Origin: Aliarcobacter faecis
GTDB taxonomy: Bacteria > Campylobacterota > Campylobacteria > Campylobacterales > Arcobacteraceae
Reading direction: 5' to 3'
Assembly: GCF_013201705.1 (NCBI RefSeq)
Contig: NZ_CP053837.1
Span: 806,001 to 870,000, forward strand
DNA length: 64,000 nt
Part shown: in pieces, positions 25,917 to 35,069 of the stretch
Position numbering within the stretch: position 1 is the stretch's first letter
Layout: each line of letters starts with the position of its first letter
Program-made: the position numbers and the translations under genes
The notes under the pieces: model-generated
Told to the model about the DNA's origin: nothing
The model's database searches: none
Seen by the model: only the letters and a program-made list of their open reading frames with translations

Positions 25917-28448
25917 TTACCATTCTATTTCTCCATAAATTTTATCTATATCTTTAAAGTCAATATTATGTGATTTTATAAGAGATTCTATATCAAAATC
26001 TTTACTAATTTTTGTATTTTTTACAGTTGCCAAAAGAGTCTCTTTTGCTAATATATTTTTATTATTGTCTAATATAAATAAAGTAGTTTGTACATTTCTT
26101 CCTTCTTTTAATGTAGTATCTGCATTTAATTTTACTTTACCACTATCTTTAATATATTTTGAAATAAATTCATCTTCTTCATTATTCAATCTTAAATTTA
26201 TAACTTCTCCTTCAACTCCAACCTCATTAGCCACCACCCCACTATAAGGACTATTACTATTGTAGTTTGAAGTATGAAAATGTACTCCACTACTATTTAT
26301 TGAAAGTGAATGGTTTCCACATCTTAATACCACTTCATTATAAGCATCTAGGTCTAGTTCTTCTTTTGCTTCGTATTTAACATGATTTGATGTTATATGA
26401 AGACTATTACTTATTTCCAATCCATAATCTTCTAATATCTCTAGGTATAGGTTTTGCAAAAACTTATCTTGTTTATTTTTTTCTACATAAGTATGTAGTA
26501 TATTTTTTATTGTAGTTGTTATATTTTCTTCTACAAAGATATTTAGATTATCTTTTACTAAAATATTAAAATCTTTATTAGCATAGATATTATAATCTTT
26601 ATTTACAGTTGTTATTTTCTCTTCTTCTACAGTTTGTATTAGGTTTTTATTTACATTTATTGTATAGTCTGATTTTACATTTAAGTTTGAGTTATTATTT
26701 ACATCTTCTTTTTTATCATTCTCTATTAGATTACTTTGATTATGTTTAACTATTTTTGTCTCATCATTTAGTATTAGAGTATTCATATCTTTTTGAGCTT
26801 TTATATTTAACTCTTCATTTCCTTGTTTATCTTCAAAGAGTATTTCATTATATCCTTCCTCATTTTCATATTGAGGAGTTGTATATGTTCTTATATAGCT
26901 TTTTGTTTTATTAGCTGGGAGTGGGTAAGGTATTTTATTCTCACCATTATACAAAGTTCCTATTATTATTGGGCAATCTGGGTTACCATTTACAAAGCTT
27001 ACTATTACTTCACTATTTACTCTTGGAATAAATTGTGAGCCATAATTATTTCCACTAGATAGATTTGATACTCTTAAGTAACAAGAGGTTGTTTTATTTC
27101 TTTCAAAATGAAACAGAACTCTTACTCTTCCTTCTTCATCTACATCTATACTATTTTGATTTTGGTTTATTGGTGAGTTATTTACATCTTGAGAGCTTAC
27201 TATTGCTGTTTGTACTCCATATATCTTTGGTTTTTTTATTGTAACTTTGGGTTTATATATTATATCTTTTGGGATTGCTTTAAACTCTACACTATATTGC
27301 ATATTTGAGTTTATATCTTTTATATCATTTAGTTTTGAATACTCTTCTAAGGCATTTGGAAAGTATGCTTTATAGTTTACTTCTATTATTATTACATCTT
27401 CTTCTTTATTCTCTTTTTCACTTACTATTAAGGCATTTAAACTATCTTTTACTATTAATTCATTTGAAACTGCTTCTATTATATTTGATTGACTATACTC
27501 TTTATTTGTATCTATATTTGTGTATCTATTTAAATCTTCATACAAGCTTTCATTTAACAAGTTTAGTTTATCTCTAAAGCTCTCTTTTTCTATATCATTT
27601 CTTAATTGTTTACTACTTGCATTATCTTTTATCTTACTACTAGTTACTACCTTTGTTTTCTCTATTTTATACTCTTGGCTTGGATTATTCTTATCATAGT
27701 AATCTTCTATATGTTTACTTGCTTTAAACTCTATTTTATGATTATATGTACACAATATCTTACTATCTATTTTCTCTACATAATCATTTAATTCACACAA
27801 TACTATTTTAAAGCTACTATTATCATCTTCTTTAAATATTAAAGAGTATCCCTCTTCTTCACAAAGCATTAAGATAAACTCTAAATCACTTTGATTATAT
27901 TGGGTTGTATAATCTTTTATTGGATATTTTATATTATCTACTCTTATCTCTAATGAAATATTTAATAAGGCTCTATATCTTGTTACTATTTTATTTATAA
28001 TATCTGTTGCACTTAGACTATGATATATCTCATATTTATTATTTAATCCCAAATAGTATATTGGATGTACCACTTCTATTTTATACATATATTTATTTGA
28101 TACTATACTATCTTCACTAGCTTTATAAATCTTTCCAAAGATTGTTTTACAAGATTTTAAATTTACTAAATCCTCTAAAACTATCTCTACATCTGTATCT
28201 ACTATATCTTCTACTTCTATTCTTTCATTACTTATAAAGGTTATCTCATATTCATATACTTTATTTACTCCACTTTTCCCTTCTAAATTATAGATTGAAT
28301 AATTCCCATCTGTATTCCCATATAAATCATTACTTTTATAGTTTAAAAGTTTTAACCTTCCTTTTATCTCTTGAATCTCTTTTTGATTATTCATTATCGT
28401 ATCTTTGATATCTTTTATTTGATCTTTTAGAAAATTTAGATTTTGCAT
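25917..28448 (-). CDS. vgrG: Type VI secretion spike protein VgrG with C-terminal extension
   Basis: The 843-residue protein forms the trimeric spike at the tip of the T6SS tube. The gp27-like part (about 50-400) includes YEYEITFIS and DYTTQYNQSDLEFILMLCEEEGY, read in part. The gp5-like OB fold starts near 436 (DEEGRVRVLFHFERN) and holds PRVNSEVIVSFVNGNPDCPIIIGTLYN. A beta-helical stalk follows. Residues ~741-843 form an extra domain beyond the stalk (VEGEVINLRL to YGEIEW), a likely cargo-docking region. A charged helical leader of about 45 residues precedes the core. No T6SS sheath, baseplate or ClpV genes are in the window, so this is an orphan locus. Confidence 0.95.
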   Translation of the reverse strand: MQNLNFLKDQIKDIKDTIMNNQKEIQEIKGRLKLLNYKSNDLYGNTDGNYSIYNLEGKSGVNKVYEYEITFISNERIEVEDIVDTDVEIVLEDLVNLKSCKTIFGKIYKASEDSIVSNKYMYKIEVVHPIYYLGLNNKYEIYHSLSATDIINKIVTRYRALLNISLEIRVDNIKYPIKDYTTQYNQSDLEFILMLCEEEGYSLIFKEDDNSSFKIVLCELNDYVEKIDSKILCTYNHKIEFKASKHIEDYYDKNNPSQEYKIEKTKVVTSSKIKDNASSKQLRNDIEKESFRDKLNLLNESLYEDLNRYTNIDTNKEYSQSNIIEAVSNELIVKDSLNALIVSEKENKEEDVIIIEVNYKAYFPNALEEYSKLNDIKDINSNMQYSVEFKAIPKDIIYKPKVTIKKPKIYGVQTAIVSSQDVNNSPINQNQNSIDVDEEGRVRVLFHFERNKTTSCYLRVSNLSSGNNYGSQFIPRVNSEVIVSFVNGNPDCPIIIGTLYNGENKIPYPLPANKTKSYIRTYTTPQYENEEGYNEILFEDKQGNEELNIKAQKDMNTLILNDETKIVKHNQSNLIENDKKEDVNNNSNLNVKSDYTINVNKNLIQTVEEEKITTVNKDYNIYANKDFNILVKDNLNIFVEENITTTIKNILHTYVEKNKQDKFLQNLYLEILEDYGLEISNSLHITSNHVKYEAKEELDLDAYNEVVLRCGNHSLSINSSGVHFHTSNYNSNSPYSGVVANEVGVEGEVINLRLNNEEDEFISKYIKDSGKVKLNADTTLKEGRNVQTTLFILDNNKNILAKETLLATVKNTKISKDFDIESLIKSHNIDFKDIDKIYGEIEW

Positions 28449-28726
28449 ATGTTACTCTTAGTTTGGATTATGATTTAATGATTCAAATTAGAAAATTAAA
28501 TAACTAAAAATATTAGTATAAGATAATTTATAAAGATATTAAAGTTGAGATATTTTTACTTTTTATTAGAAATATTATATATTTTATTAAATAAATGATT
28601 TATATGGCGAATAATATTTACTTTATAAATCAGTTTTCTTTTACAAAAAAGAGTTTAAACTCATTCTTAAGATAGTTTAAGATTATGAATATTTGTTACA
28701 CTGAGACTTTAGTCTCAGTTTCTAAA
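28449..28726. promoter_or_regulatory. 278-bp AT-rich gap upstream of vgrG with palindromes
   Basis: This gap holds the expected vgrG promoter. It contains a perfect 12-bp palindrome GAGTTTAAACTC (28651-28662) and the inverted repeat TCTTAA-6-TTAAGA (28665-28682). Next to them is the hairpin closing the upstream ATPase gene. No coding potential is seen. A regulator-binding role is only suggested by symmetry. Confidence 0.35.
28699..28718 (-). terminator. Hairpin after the HerA-like ATPase gene
   Basis: ACTGAGACT / AGTCTCAGT forms a perfect 9-bp stem with a 2-base centre, just past the ATPase stop codon. No clear U-run follows, so it may end transcription weakly or protect the 3' end. Confidence 0.5.
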
Positions 28727-31081
28727 TCATTGCTCTTGCCAAAGAAGTTCTAGTTTTACATTAAAAATATCAGATCTTTTTGGATTGATAAAAATCTCTT
28801 CAATTTGAAGATTTGAGATACTATTTTGCTCTTTTATTTTTGAAACTTCGTTTTCCAAAGTAGTTTGAAGTGAATTTTTTTGCTCTATTAAAAAAGCTAT
28901 CTCATTTTCTACTACTTTTACATCACCTCTCTCTTTTAAGATTTTATTTGCACCTTTTGCTCCACTTGCTACTTTACCTAAATTTGAAGATACTGTTCCT
29001 TTTCCAAAAAATGCACCTAAAATAGAAGTTCCTATATTTAAAATAGTATCAGTAGTTGAAGCATTTGCTTCTCTTTTCTCTTTGTCTAGTCTTTCATATA
29101 GTTTTGATAGTTTTAAATCTAAAGAATCATTCTCTTTTTGATATTTTGCTTTTATTTTTTCTAGTTCTAAATCAACTTTTTCATTTAATCTATCTTGAAC
29201 TCTAATTCTAAAATCTTGTAGAGTTTCATCTTGTTTTGATGATAGTTTTAAAGAGTCAATTTTATATAAAGAGAGTTTTGAATTTCTATATAAATAGTCT
29301 GTAAAATCTTTCTCTATTTGTTTTAAATCTTTCTCATTTTTAATAAAGTTAGGAACTTCATAGTAGTTTGAATTAGCTTTCTCTTTTATTTCAAATTTTG
29401 TTTCAAGTAGTAGTTCCTCTTTTTCATCAAAATTTATCTCTTTCATATTTTCATCAAGATAAAACTTATATTTTATACTCTCTTCAACATCAATAGCTTT
29501 ACTTGTATTTACAAATCTAATTGAACCTGAGCATAAAAGATAAGGTTGCAAATAGTAGTTGCTATTTTGTGAATTGTAGATATAAAGTTCATTTATATTA
29601 CTTGTTAAAATTGGTTTTGAAATACTTTTTGTTATATTAATATTTGTATTATCTTGAGTAGAAACTGATTTTTGTAGATTTTTAGCAGATTTTTTTTCAC
29701 TCATCAATCTTTTTATTCCTTCTTTTGGAATAGGACCTTTTAGATATGATAATGCCCATCTTGTCTCAAAAACTTTTATTCCATCATTATTTATATTATT
29801 TAAAATAAAGTTTCTTTTCTCTAAATTTGATAAAAGATTACTAATTTGAGCTTTATTTATACCCTCACTAGCACTACTTAAGCCATCTATTACTCTATCA
29901 ATATCTTGTTTTGTTTGAAGCCTTCCTAAAAACCAAGTTCCAATATTTGCTAAACCTTTGTAGTCAATATCAACTGGATTTTGAGTTGAAAGAACTATTC
30001 CTATTCCAAAACTTCTTGCTTGTTTCAAAAGTGTTAGCATTGGTTGTTTAGATGGTGGGTTTGAAGATGGTGGAAAATATCCAAAAATTTCATCCATATA
30101 AAGTAGGGCTTTTAATGATGTTGTTCCCTCTTGTCTTCTCATCCAAGCTACCATTTGATTTAGTAAAATAGTTACAAAAAACATTCTTTGATTATCATTT
30201 AAATGAGCAATTGAAAAAATACTTACTTTTGCTTTCCCATTTTCATCATAAAGTAGTTTTGAGATTTCTAAAGTCTCTCCCTCTATCCAAGTTGAAAATG
30301 CTGGATTTGCTATTATACCATTTAGTTTTAATGCTAATTTTAATCTATCACTTTGAGAGAAAAATGTCTCCAAATCAAAAACTCCAATTTTTGAAAATGG
30401 TGGAGTTACTATTAAATTTATTAACTCTTCAAGAGTTAAATCTTTTTGTTCTTTAAATAGATTTAAAAATATCGAAGATAGTAAAATGGACTCTTTTGAG
30501 TTTGAGTCAGCTTTCTCTTCAATTAGTGCTAAAATTGAACTTACAGTTGAGTTTATGAGAGAGACTAAAAGTTCATTGTCTTCTAAAACTTCTTTACTAG
30601 GGGCTTTAAAAGAGCTAAGAATTGATATTTGAACTCCTGCATCACTTCCTGGAGTATAGATTGTAAAATCAGCAGAATTTTTTAATTTTTCTATTCTTGA
30701 AACTTCTTGAAAGTCTTGTTCTAATCCTTTTTTCCAAAGTTCTGCACGGCTTTGTGCAAACTCTTGAATCGTTTTTCCGCTATTAATAGCTTCTTGCTCT
30801 TCAATCCAAGGTTCAAAATCACTAGTTTCTAAATTTGGAAAAGTAAGAAGTAGGTTTGTCATATCACCTTTTGGGTCGATTATTATTGAAGGAATATTAT
30901 CTATTGCTGCTTCTTCAAGTAGAGTTATTCCAAGTCCTGTTTTACCACTTCCTGTCATCCCTATAATTGCTGCATGAGTTAGTAAATCTTTATTTTGATA
31001 AACTAAAGGGATAGTTTGCCCCTCTACTTTTTGTTTTCCTATGTAAAAAAGTTTTAAGCTCTCATAATCAAATTTATTCAT
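28727..31081 (-). CDS. HerA/VirB4-type ATP-binding protein
   Basis: The 784-residue protein has a Walker A motif GMTGSGKTGLG (41-51), SIIIDPKGDMTNLL nearby and a Walker B LLYMDEIFGYFPP at about 323-335. These are followed by LLKQARSFGIGIVLSTQNP, the arginine/sensor region of HerA-FtsK-like ATPases. Residues ~600-690 form a charged coiled coil, followed by a glycine/alanine-rich hydrophobic stretch (ILNIGTSILGAFFGKGT) that could insert in or touch a membrane. Proteins of this layout are annotated only as ATP-binding or DUF87/DUF853 proteins. DNA or protein pumping is unproven. It is adjacent to, but transcriptionally separate from, the vgrG cassette. Confidence 0.8.
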   Translation of the reverse strand: MNKFDYESLKLFYIGKQKVEGQTIPLVYQNKDLLTHAAIIGMTGSGKTGLGITLLEEAAIDNIPSIIIDPKGDMTNLLLTFPNLETSDFEPWIEEQEAINSGKTIQEFAQSRAELWKKGLEQDFQEVSRIEKLKNSADFTIYTPGSDAGVQISILSSFKAPSKEVLEDNELLVSLINSTVSSILALIEEKADSNSKESILLSSIFLNLFKEQKDLTLEELINLIVTPPFSKIGVFDLETFFSQSDRLKLALKLNGIIANPAFSTWIEGETLEISKLLYDENGKAKVSIFSIAHLNDNQRMFFVTILLNQMVAWMRRQEGTTSLKALLYMDEIFGYFPPSSNPPSKQPMLTLLKQARSFGIGIVLSTQNPVDIDYKGLANIGTWFLGRLQTKQDIDRVIDGLSSASEGINKAQISNLLSNLEKRNFILNNINNDGIKVFETRWALSYLKGPIPKEGIKRLMSEKKSAKNLQKSVSTQDNTNINITKSISKPILTSNINELYIYNSQNSNYYLQPYLLCSGSIRFVNTSKAIDVEESIKYKFYLDENMKEINFDEKEELLLETKFEIKEKANSNYYEVPNFIKNEKDLKQIEKDFTDYLYRNSKLSLYKIDSLKLSSKQDETLQDFRIRVQDRLNEKVDLELEKIKAKYQKENDSLDLKLSKLYERLDKEKREANASTTDTILNIGTSILGAFFGKGTVSSNLGKVASGAKGANKILKERGDVKVVENEIAFLIEQKNSLQTTLENEVSKIKEQNSISNLQIEEIFINPKRSDIFNVKLELLWQEQ

Positions 31082-31155
31082 TTTTTGACCTCTAAATTGA
31101 AAATAATTTCGATTATATCAAAAAAAAGATGAATACAAAAATTATTTTATTTGGG

Positions 31156-31161
31156 TATAAT
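31156..31161 (+). promoter_or_regulatory. Putative -10 (TATAAT) for the FlaG-like gene
   Basis: A perfect TATAAT with a G-rich lead (TTTGGG) lies 31 bases before the ATG at 31193; AGGGAGGT precedes the start. No sigma-28 or sigma-54 flagellar motif was evident. Confidence 0.45.
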
Positions 31162-31192
31162 AAGGATAGTAAAATTCTAAGGGAGGTCAGAT

Positions 31193-31567
31193 ATGGAAAT
31201 AGGAATCATTCCACGAATGGATCAATACAAAGATAATAAAAATGTAGAGATGCAACAAGTGAAATCTACTTCAGATTCGGCATCGATTAATAATAAAAAA
31301 GATTTAGAACAAATTCAACAAACTATAATTGAAAAAGCAAAAAAAGGGGAAGAAACTTCGGAAGTAAAGGTAGATGCTGTAAAATTAGCAGCTAAATTTG
31401 AAGTTTTAATTTCTAATTTGAATTTTGGTTATAACAGAGAATCTAAGGATTTTTATGTAAAAGTTGAGAGGGGAAATATTGAAAATCAATACCCAACTGA
31501 AGATATGATGAGAGTAAAAGCTTATATGTTGAGTATGCAAGAAGCAGCTTTAAATAGCAATAGTTGA
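31193..31567 (+). CDS. flaG: FlaG-like flagellar protein
   Basis: The 124-residue soluble protein has a polar, unstructured N-terminal half. The C-terminal domain contains LNFGYNRESKDFYVKVERG (about 76-94) and YPTEDMMRVKAYMLSMQEA. FlaG proteins share the same pattern: a short beta hairpin with Phe-x-Tyr and a Val-Lys-Val strand, then Ile-Pro-x-Glu and a helix. In Campylobacter, FlaG affects filament length. It has an AGGGAGGT site and stands alone, not in a flagellar operon. The family call is good but the sequence is divergent. Confidence 0.7.
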   Translation: MEIGIIPRMDQYKDNKNVEMQQVKSTSDSASINNKKDLEQIQQTIIEKAKKGEETSEVKVDAVKLAAKFEVLISNLNFGYNRESKDFYVKVERGNIENQYPTEDMMRVKAYMLSMQEAALNSNS

Positions 31568-31667
31568 TTAATAATAGGGAATTTAATTTTAATTTATACT
31601 ATAATTTTGTATTAACTATAAGTTAGATAGAATAATTTAATTAATAAAAATTATCCAAAAGTAACCT

Positions 31668-33323
31668 ATGTTAAAACTATTTACTCTTCTTATATTTCTG
31701 ATAAGCTTTTTATTTGCCTCTGAACCAAAAACAATAAATTTATCAAATGAAAAATGGGAGTATCGATGGGGAGATTCTCCTTTTTCTAACAATACTCCTT
31801 TATGGGCATTGGAAGATGATAATACCCAATGGAAAGAGATACTCTTTCCAAGTAATCCTCCAAATAGAGATGAGCAAACAAATGTTTGGTATAGGGTAAA
31901 ACTTCCTGATATATTACCAGATGACCCAAATTTATATATTTTTAGTATAGATTTTATTTTTGAAACTTATCTTGATGGTAAAAAAATATATCAATTTGGA
32001 ACTTTTGATGAAAAAGGAAAAGGTAAATTTGAAGGTTGGCCTTGGCATCTTATTTCTTTAGATTCTAATAGTGCAGGTAAATATTTATATTTTAGAATAT
32101 ATTCAGACTATACAGATATAGGTTTATGGGGAGAGGTGTTAATTGATTCAAAAGGTAATATTTATGAAAGACTTTTGAATTATGATATTCCTAAAATTAT
32201 TGTTGGTTCAATATCGATTTTTGTATCTATTTTATTTTTATTAGCATTTATATCAAAATTTAGAAGTAAAGAGTTATCTATTTTAGGTTTACTATTTTTA
32301 TCTCAAGGTTTAAATGTATTTTGTTCAGTAAAAATTATCACTTTATATTTTAGTTTTCCACTACTAAATCAATATATTCTAGCTTTCTCATTTTTCTTTT
32401 TTCCTTTAGGAATTGCTTATTTTATTGATAAATCTATAGCTTTTAAATCACCTTTTAATATTATAAAAAGAGTTTGGCAGTTTCATTTAATATATTTAGT
32501 TGTTGCATTTTTAGGTTCTATTTTGGGTATTCTTACTTTGCCTTTAGCTTATGAATATTTTGATATAGTTTATAATTTTATAACTTTACCAATTTTGACA
32601 ATTTTTATTATTTATCTTTTTTTTAAAGGAGATAGACAAACCAAGATAATAACTTTTAGTTTTTTTCTTATCTCTTTATATTGGTTATATTCAAGTTTGA
32701 TAGCTTATGGAGTAGTTTCGTGGGAAGAGTATCCAAGTGATATAGTAGTATTTATATGTTTATTACTATTAGCTTACTCTATACAAGATAGGTTAAATTA
32801 TACAAAAGAGTTAGAAGAAGCAAAAGAGGAGCTACTTAAATTAAGTAAAATAGACCATTTAACAAAGTTAAATAATAGAAAAGAGATAGATACAGTTTTA
32901 AATTTTAATGAGAGTATTTTTTTAAGATATAAAGATGCTTTTTCCATAATTTTAATAGATTTAGATGATTTTAAATTGGTTAATGATACTTATGGGCATC
33001 TTGAAGGTGATAAGTTACTTATTGAAATAGCTTCTATTCTTACAAAATTTACAAGGCAAACAGATGTAGTCGGAAGATGGGGTGGTGAAGAGTTTATTAT
33101 AATCTGTCCTAAAACAAAAGTTGAAGATGCTGTAAAATTAGCGCAGAATTTAAGAGATAAAATATCAAATCTTGATTTTGGAATAATTGGTAAAAAAACA
33201 GCAAGTTTTGGTGTAACAGGTTTTAAAGAGAATGACTCTATAACAGAGCTTTTATCAAGGGCAGATGATACTTTGTATAGTGCCAAGTCAAAAGGTAAAA
33301 ATAGAGTTGAATATGTAGTTTAG
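31668..33323 (+). CDS. Membrane diguanylate cyclase with 7TMR-DISM-like sensor
   Basis: The 551-residue protein has a signal peptide (ending LFAS, about residue 18). A periplasmic jelly-roll-like domain (about 20-165) contains WYRVKLPDILP and LYFRIYSDYTDIGLWG, as in 7TMR-DISM sensors. Seven membrane helices span about 172-365, and a short coiled coil leads to the GGDEF domain. The active motif is GGEEF at 472-476, and an RQTD inhibitory site lies five residues before it. It should make cyclic di-GMP from GTP and be product-inhibited. The signal sensed may be a carbohydrate or related ligand. It is monocistronic. Confidence 0.92.
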   Translation: MLKLFTLLIFLISFLFASEPKTINLSNEKWEYRWGDSPFSNNTPLWALEDDNTQWKEILFPSNPPNRDEQTNVWYRVKLPDILPDDPNLYIFSIDFIFETYLDGKKIYQFGTFDEKGKGKFEGWPWHLISLDSNSAGKYLYFRIYSDYTDIGLWGEVLIDSKGNIYERLLNYDIPKIIVGSISIFVSILFLLAFISKFRSKELSILGLLFLSQGLNVFCSVKIITLYFSFPLLNQYILAFSFFFFPLGIAYFIDKSIAFKSPFNIIKRVWQFHLIYLVVAFLGSILGILTLPLAYEYFDIVYNFITLPILTIFIIYLFFKGDRQTKIITFSFFLISLYWLYSSLIAYGVVSWEEYPSDIVVFICLLLLAYSIQDRLNYTKELEEAKEELLKLSKIDHLTKLNNRKEIDTVLNFNESIFLRYKDAFSIILIDLDDFKLVNDTYGHLEGDKLLIEIASILTKFTRQTDVVGRWGGEEFIIICPKTKVEDAVKLAQNLRDKISNLDFGIIGKKTASFGVTGFKENDSITELLSRADDTLYSAKSKGKNRVEYVV

Positions 33324-33390
33324 AGTTAATTTATAAAGTTTAAAATTATAAATTGATATTATTTTATTTTAAATGATTTAAATTCTCAAG

Positions 33391-33507
33391 CTAATCACAA
33401 GCTTTTTTAAACCAACTTTTTGATATTTCTATATTCTTTTCTACACTATTTCCAGAGAAGTATAAAAGTTCTAAACCAAATTAAGCTTCTATATTGGCTT
33501 TTAGATA
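33391..33507 (-). pseudogene. Remnant of a Sel1-repeat protein gene
   Basis: On the minus strand the sequence reads YLKANIEA, a TAA, then FGLELLYFSGNSVEKNIEIS and KSWFKKACD before a stop. This is one clear Sel1/Hcp-type unit (A-x-F-G-L-x-x-L-Y-x-x-G-x-x-V-x-K-N). It is broken by an in-frame TAA where CAA would be expected, and upstream codons contain two more stops. Only the last repeat of a decayed gene remains, between the GGDEF gene and dgt. Confidence 0.65.
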
Positions 33508-33571
33508 CTATTATTGTAAACTTTATATATTATTGATTTTGAATATTTTAGGAAAATTTAAAGGAACATAT

Positions 33572-35017
33572 ATGATAGATTATAAAGAAAAATTTACTTT
33601 AGATAGAGAGCTTAATCCATCAAAAGATATTGAAATAACAGTTGAAAGTGATAGAGGAAGGATTTTTTCATCAGCTGCATTTAGAAGGTTACAAAAAAGG
33701 ACTCAAGTTTTTGCTTTGGAACTTAATGCTTCTATTCGTTCAAGGCTTACTCATTCTCTTGAAGTAGGGCAAAATGCAAGATATATTGCTAGAACTATCT
33801 TAGATGAATTAAAAAAAGAGGGACTCGAAACTTATGGTTTAGATGGCTTGGAAAATGCTTTTATTTCTACTTCTGAGATGACAAGTTTGATTCATGATAT
33901 AGGAAATCCACCATTTGGACATTTTGCAGAAGAGACAATAAACAAATGGCTAAAAATAAATGTTTTACCAAAATTAGCTAGTTTCCAGGTTACAACAAAA
34001 GAATTGGAAGATTTAAAAGAGCTTTTATCAAAAGATATTTGTAACTATGATGGAAATGCTCAAGCTATAAGAATTATCACAAAGCTCCAAAGATTAAACC
34101 TCTCATACTTTCAAATAATTGCTGTTTTAAAATATACAAGAGGAGCTTTTGAAGATAAACCAAAAGATGATGATAGTTTGAATTATCTTAAGAAAAAACC
34201 AGGATTTTATTATAGTGAAAAAGAGTTAGTTGAAAAAATTCAAGATACTTTAAATATAAAAGTAGGGCATAGATTCCCTATAACCTATATTATGGAAGCA
34301 GCAGATGATATCTCATATTTGACTGCTGATTTGGAAGATAGTGTTGAAAAAGGTATTTTGTCTTTAGATGAAGTTTATAATATTATTAAAACAGAGTGTG
34401 AAAAACAAAATGAAGAGTTTCTTTTAGAAATTATTGAAAAACAGTATGAAAAAGCAAAAAAAGATGAAGAACCATATCAATTTAATATGTTTTTTACATT
34501 TCTAAGAGTTGGTTTGGTTACAAGTTTTGTAAGACATGTATCAAGTGTGTTTATACAAAATCATAAAGAGATATTTGAAGGAAGCTTCAACTATGCACTT
34601 TTAGAGTATGATAAACAGAGTAAATACTATAAAGCTTTAAAAGTCTTAAAAGATATTTCAATTAAATATATTTATCAAAACAAAGAAGTGCAAACTTTGG
34701 AACTTCAAGCTTATACTATTTTAAACTTTTTATTTGATATTTATAAACCACTTTTAGAACTGAAAACAGATGATTTCTCGAAACTTTTAAAAGATGAAAA
34801 AATAGAGTGCTTTATCTCAAAAAGATTGATAAAAAGAGTCTCTTCAAAACAAATAGTAGCTTATAAAAATGATGTTGAAAAACTAGATATCAATAATATT
34901 GAAGAATTTAATATTTTAGAGTTTTATTATAGAGTTAGACTGATAATTGACTATATTAGTGGAATGACTGATGATTTTGCTTTGGAAGAGTATAAAATTT
35001 TATCTGCTATAAAATAG
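33572..35017 (+). CDS. dgt: Deoxyguanosinetriphosphate triphosphohydrolase-like protein
   Basis: This HD-domain enzyme releases tripolyphosphate from dNTPs. I start at the ATG at 33572 behind AAGGA; the longer frame from a TTG at 33494 would run through the Sel1 remnant and is rejected. The result is 481 residues. The N-terminal DRGRIFSSAAFRRLQKRTQVF is typical of the family. The metal-binding histidines lie in RSRLTHSLEVGQ (about residue 59) and LIHDIGNPPFGH (about 107), with further ligand candidates in ITYIMEAADDISYLTADLED. It is convergent with uvrA and shares a terminator. Confidence 0.92.
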   Translation: MIDYKEKFTLDRELNPSKDIEITVESDRGRIFSSAAFRRLQKRTQVFALELNASIRSRLTHSLEVGQNARYIARTILDELKKEGLETYGLDGLENAFISTSEMTSLIHDIGNPPFGHFAEETINKWLKINVLPKLASFQVTTKELEDLKELLSKDICNYDGNAQAIRIITKLQRLNLSYFQIIAVLKYTRGAFEDKPKDDDSLNYLKKKPGFYYSEKELVEKIQDTLNIKVGHRFPITYIMEAADDISYLTADLEDSVEKGILSLDEVYNIIKTECEKQNEEFLLEIIEKQYEKAKKDEEPYQFNMFFTFLRVGLVTSFVRHVSSVFIQNHKEIFEGSFNYALLEYDKQSKYYKALKVLKDISIKYIYQNKEVQTLELQAYTILNFLFDIYKPLLELKTDDFSKLLKDEKIECFISKRLIKRVSSKQIVAYKNDVEKLDINNIEEFNILEFYYRVRLIIDYISGMTDDFALEEYKILSAIK

Positions 35018-35037
35018 AAATGTATTTTTATTTTTTA

Positions 35038-35069
35038 AGATAAATAGTAAATTTACTTACTATTTATCT
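35038..35069. terminator. Bidirectional terminator between dgt and uvrA
   Basis: A perfect 13-bp stem AGATAAATAGTAA / TTACTATTTATCT with a 6-base loop overlaps the last codons of uvrA. A T-run (TATTTTTATTTTTTAAG) lies on its dgt side. Confidence 0.75.

Noticed and set aside
26823-27791. Several Leu/Tyr-rich plus-strand frames opposite vgrG
   Set aside because: All are antisense to a clear VgrG coding sequence and have repetitive low-complexity translations.
33494-33571. 26-codon N-terminal extension of dgt from a TTG
   Set aside because: It runs through the Sel1 remnant and lacks a ribosome site; the ATG at 33572 has AAGGA at the right distance.
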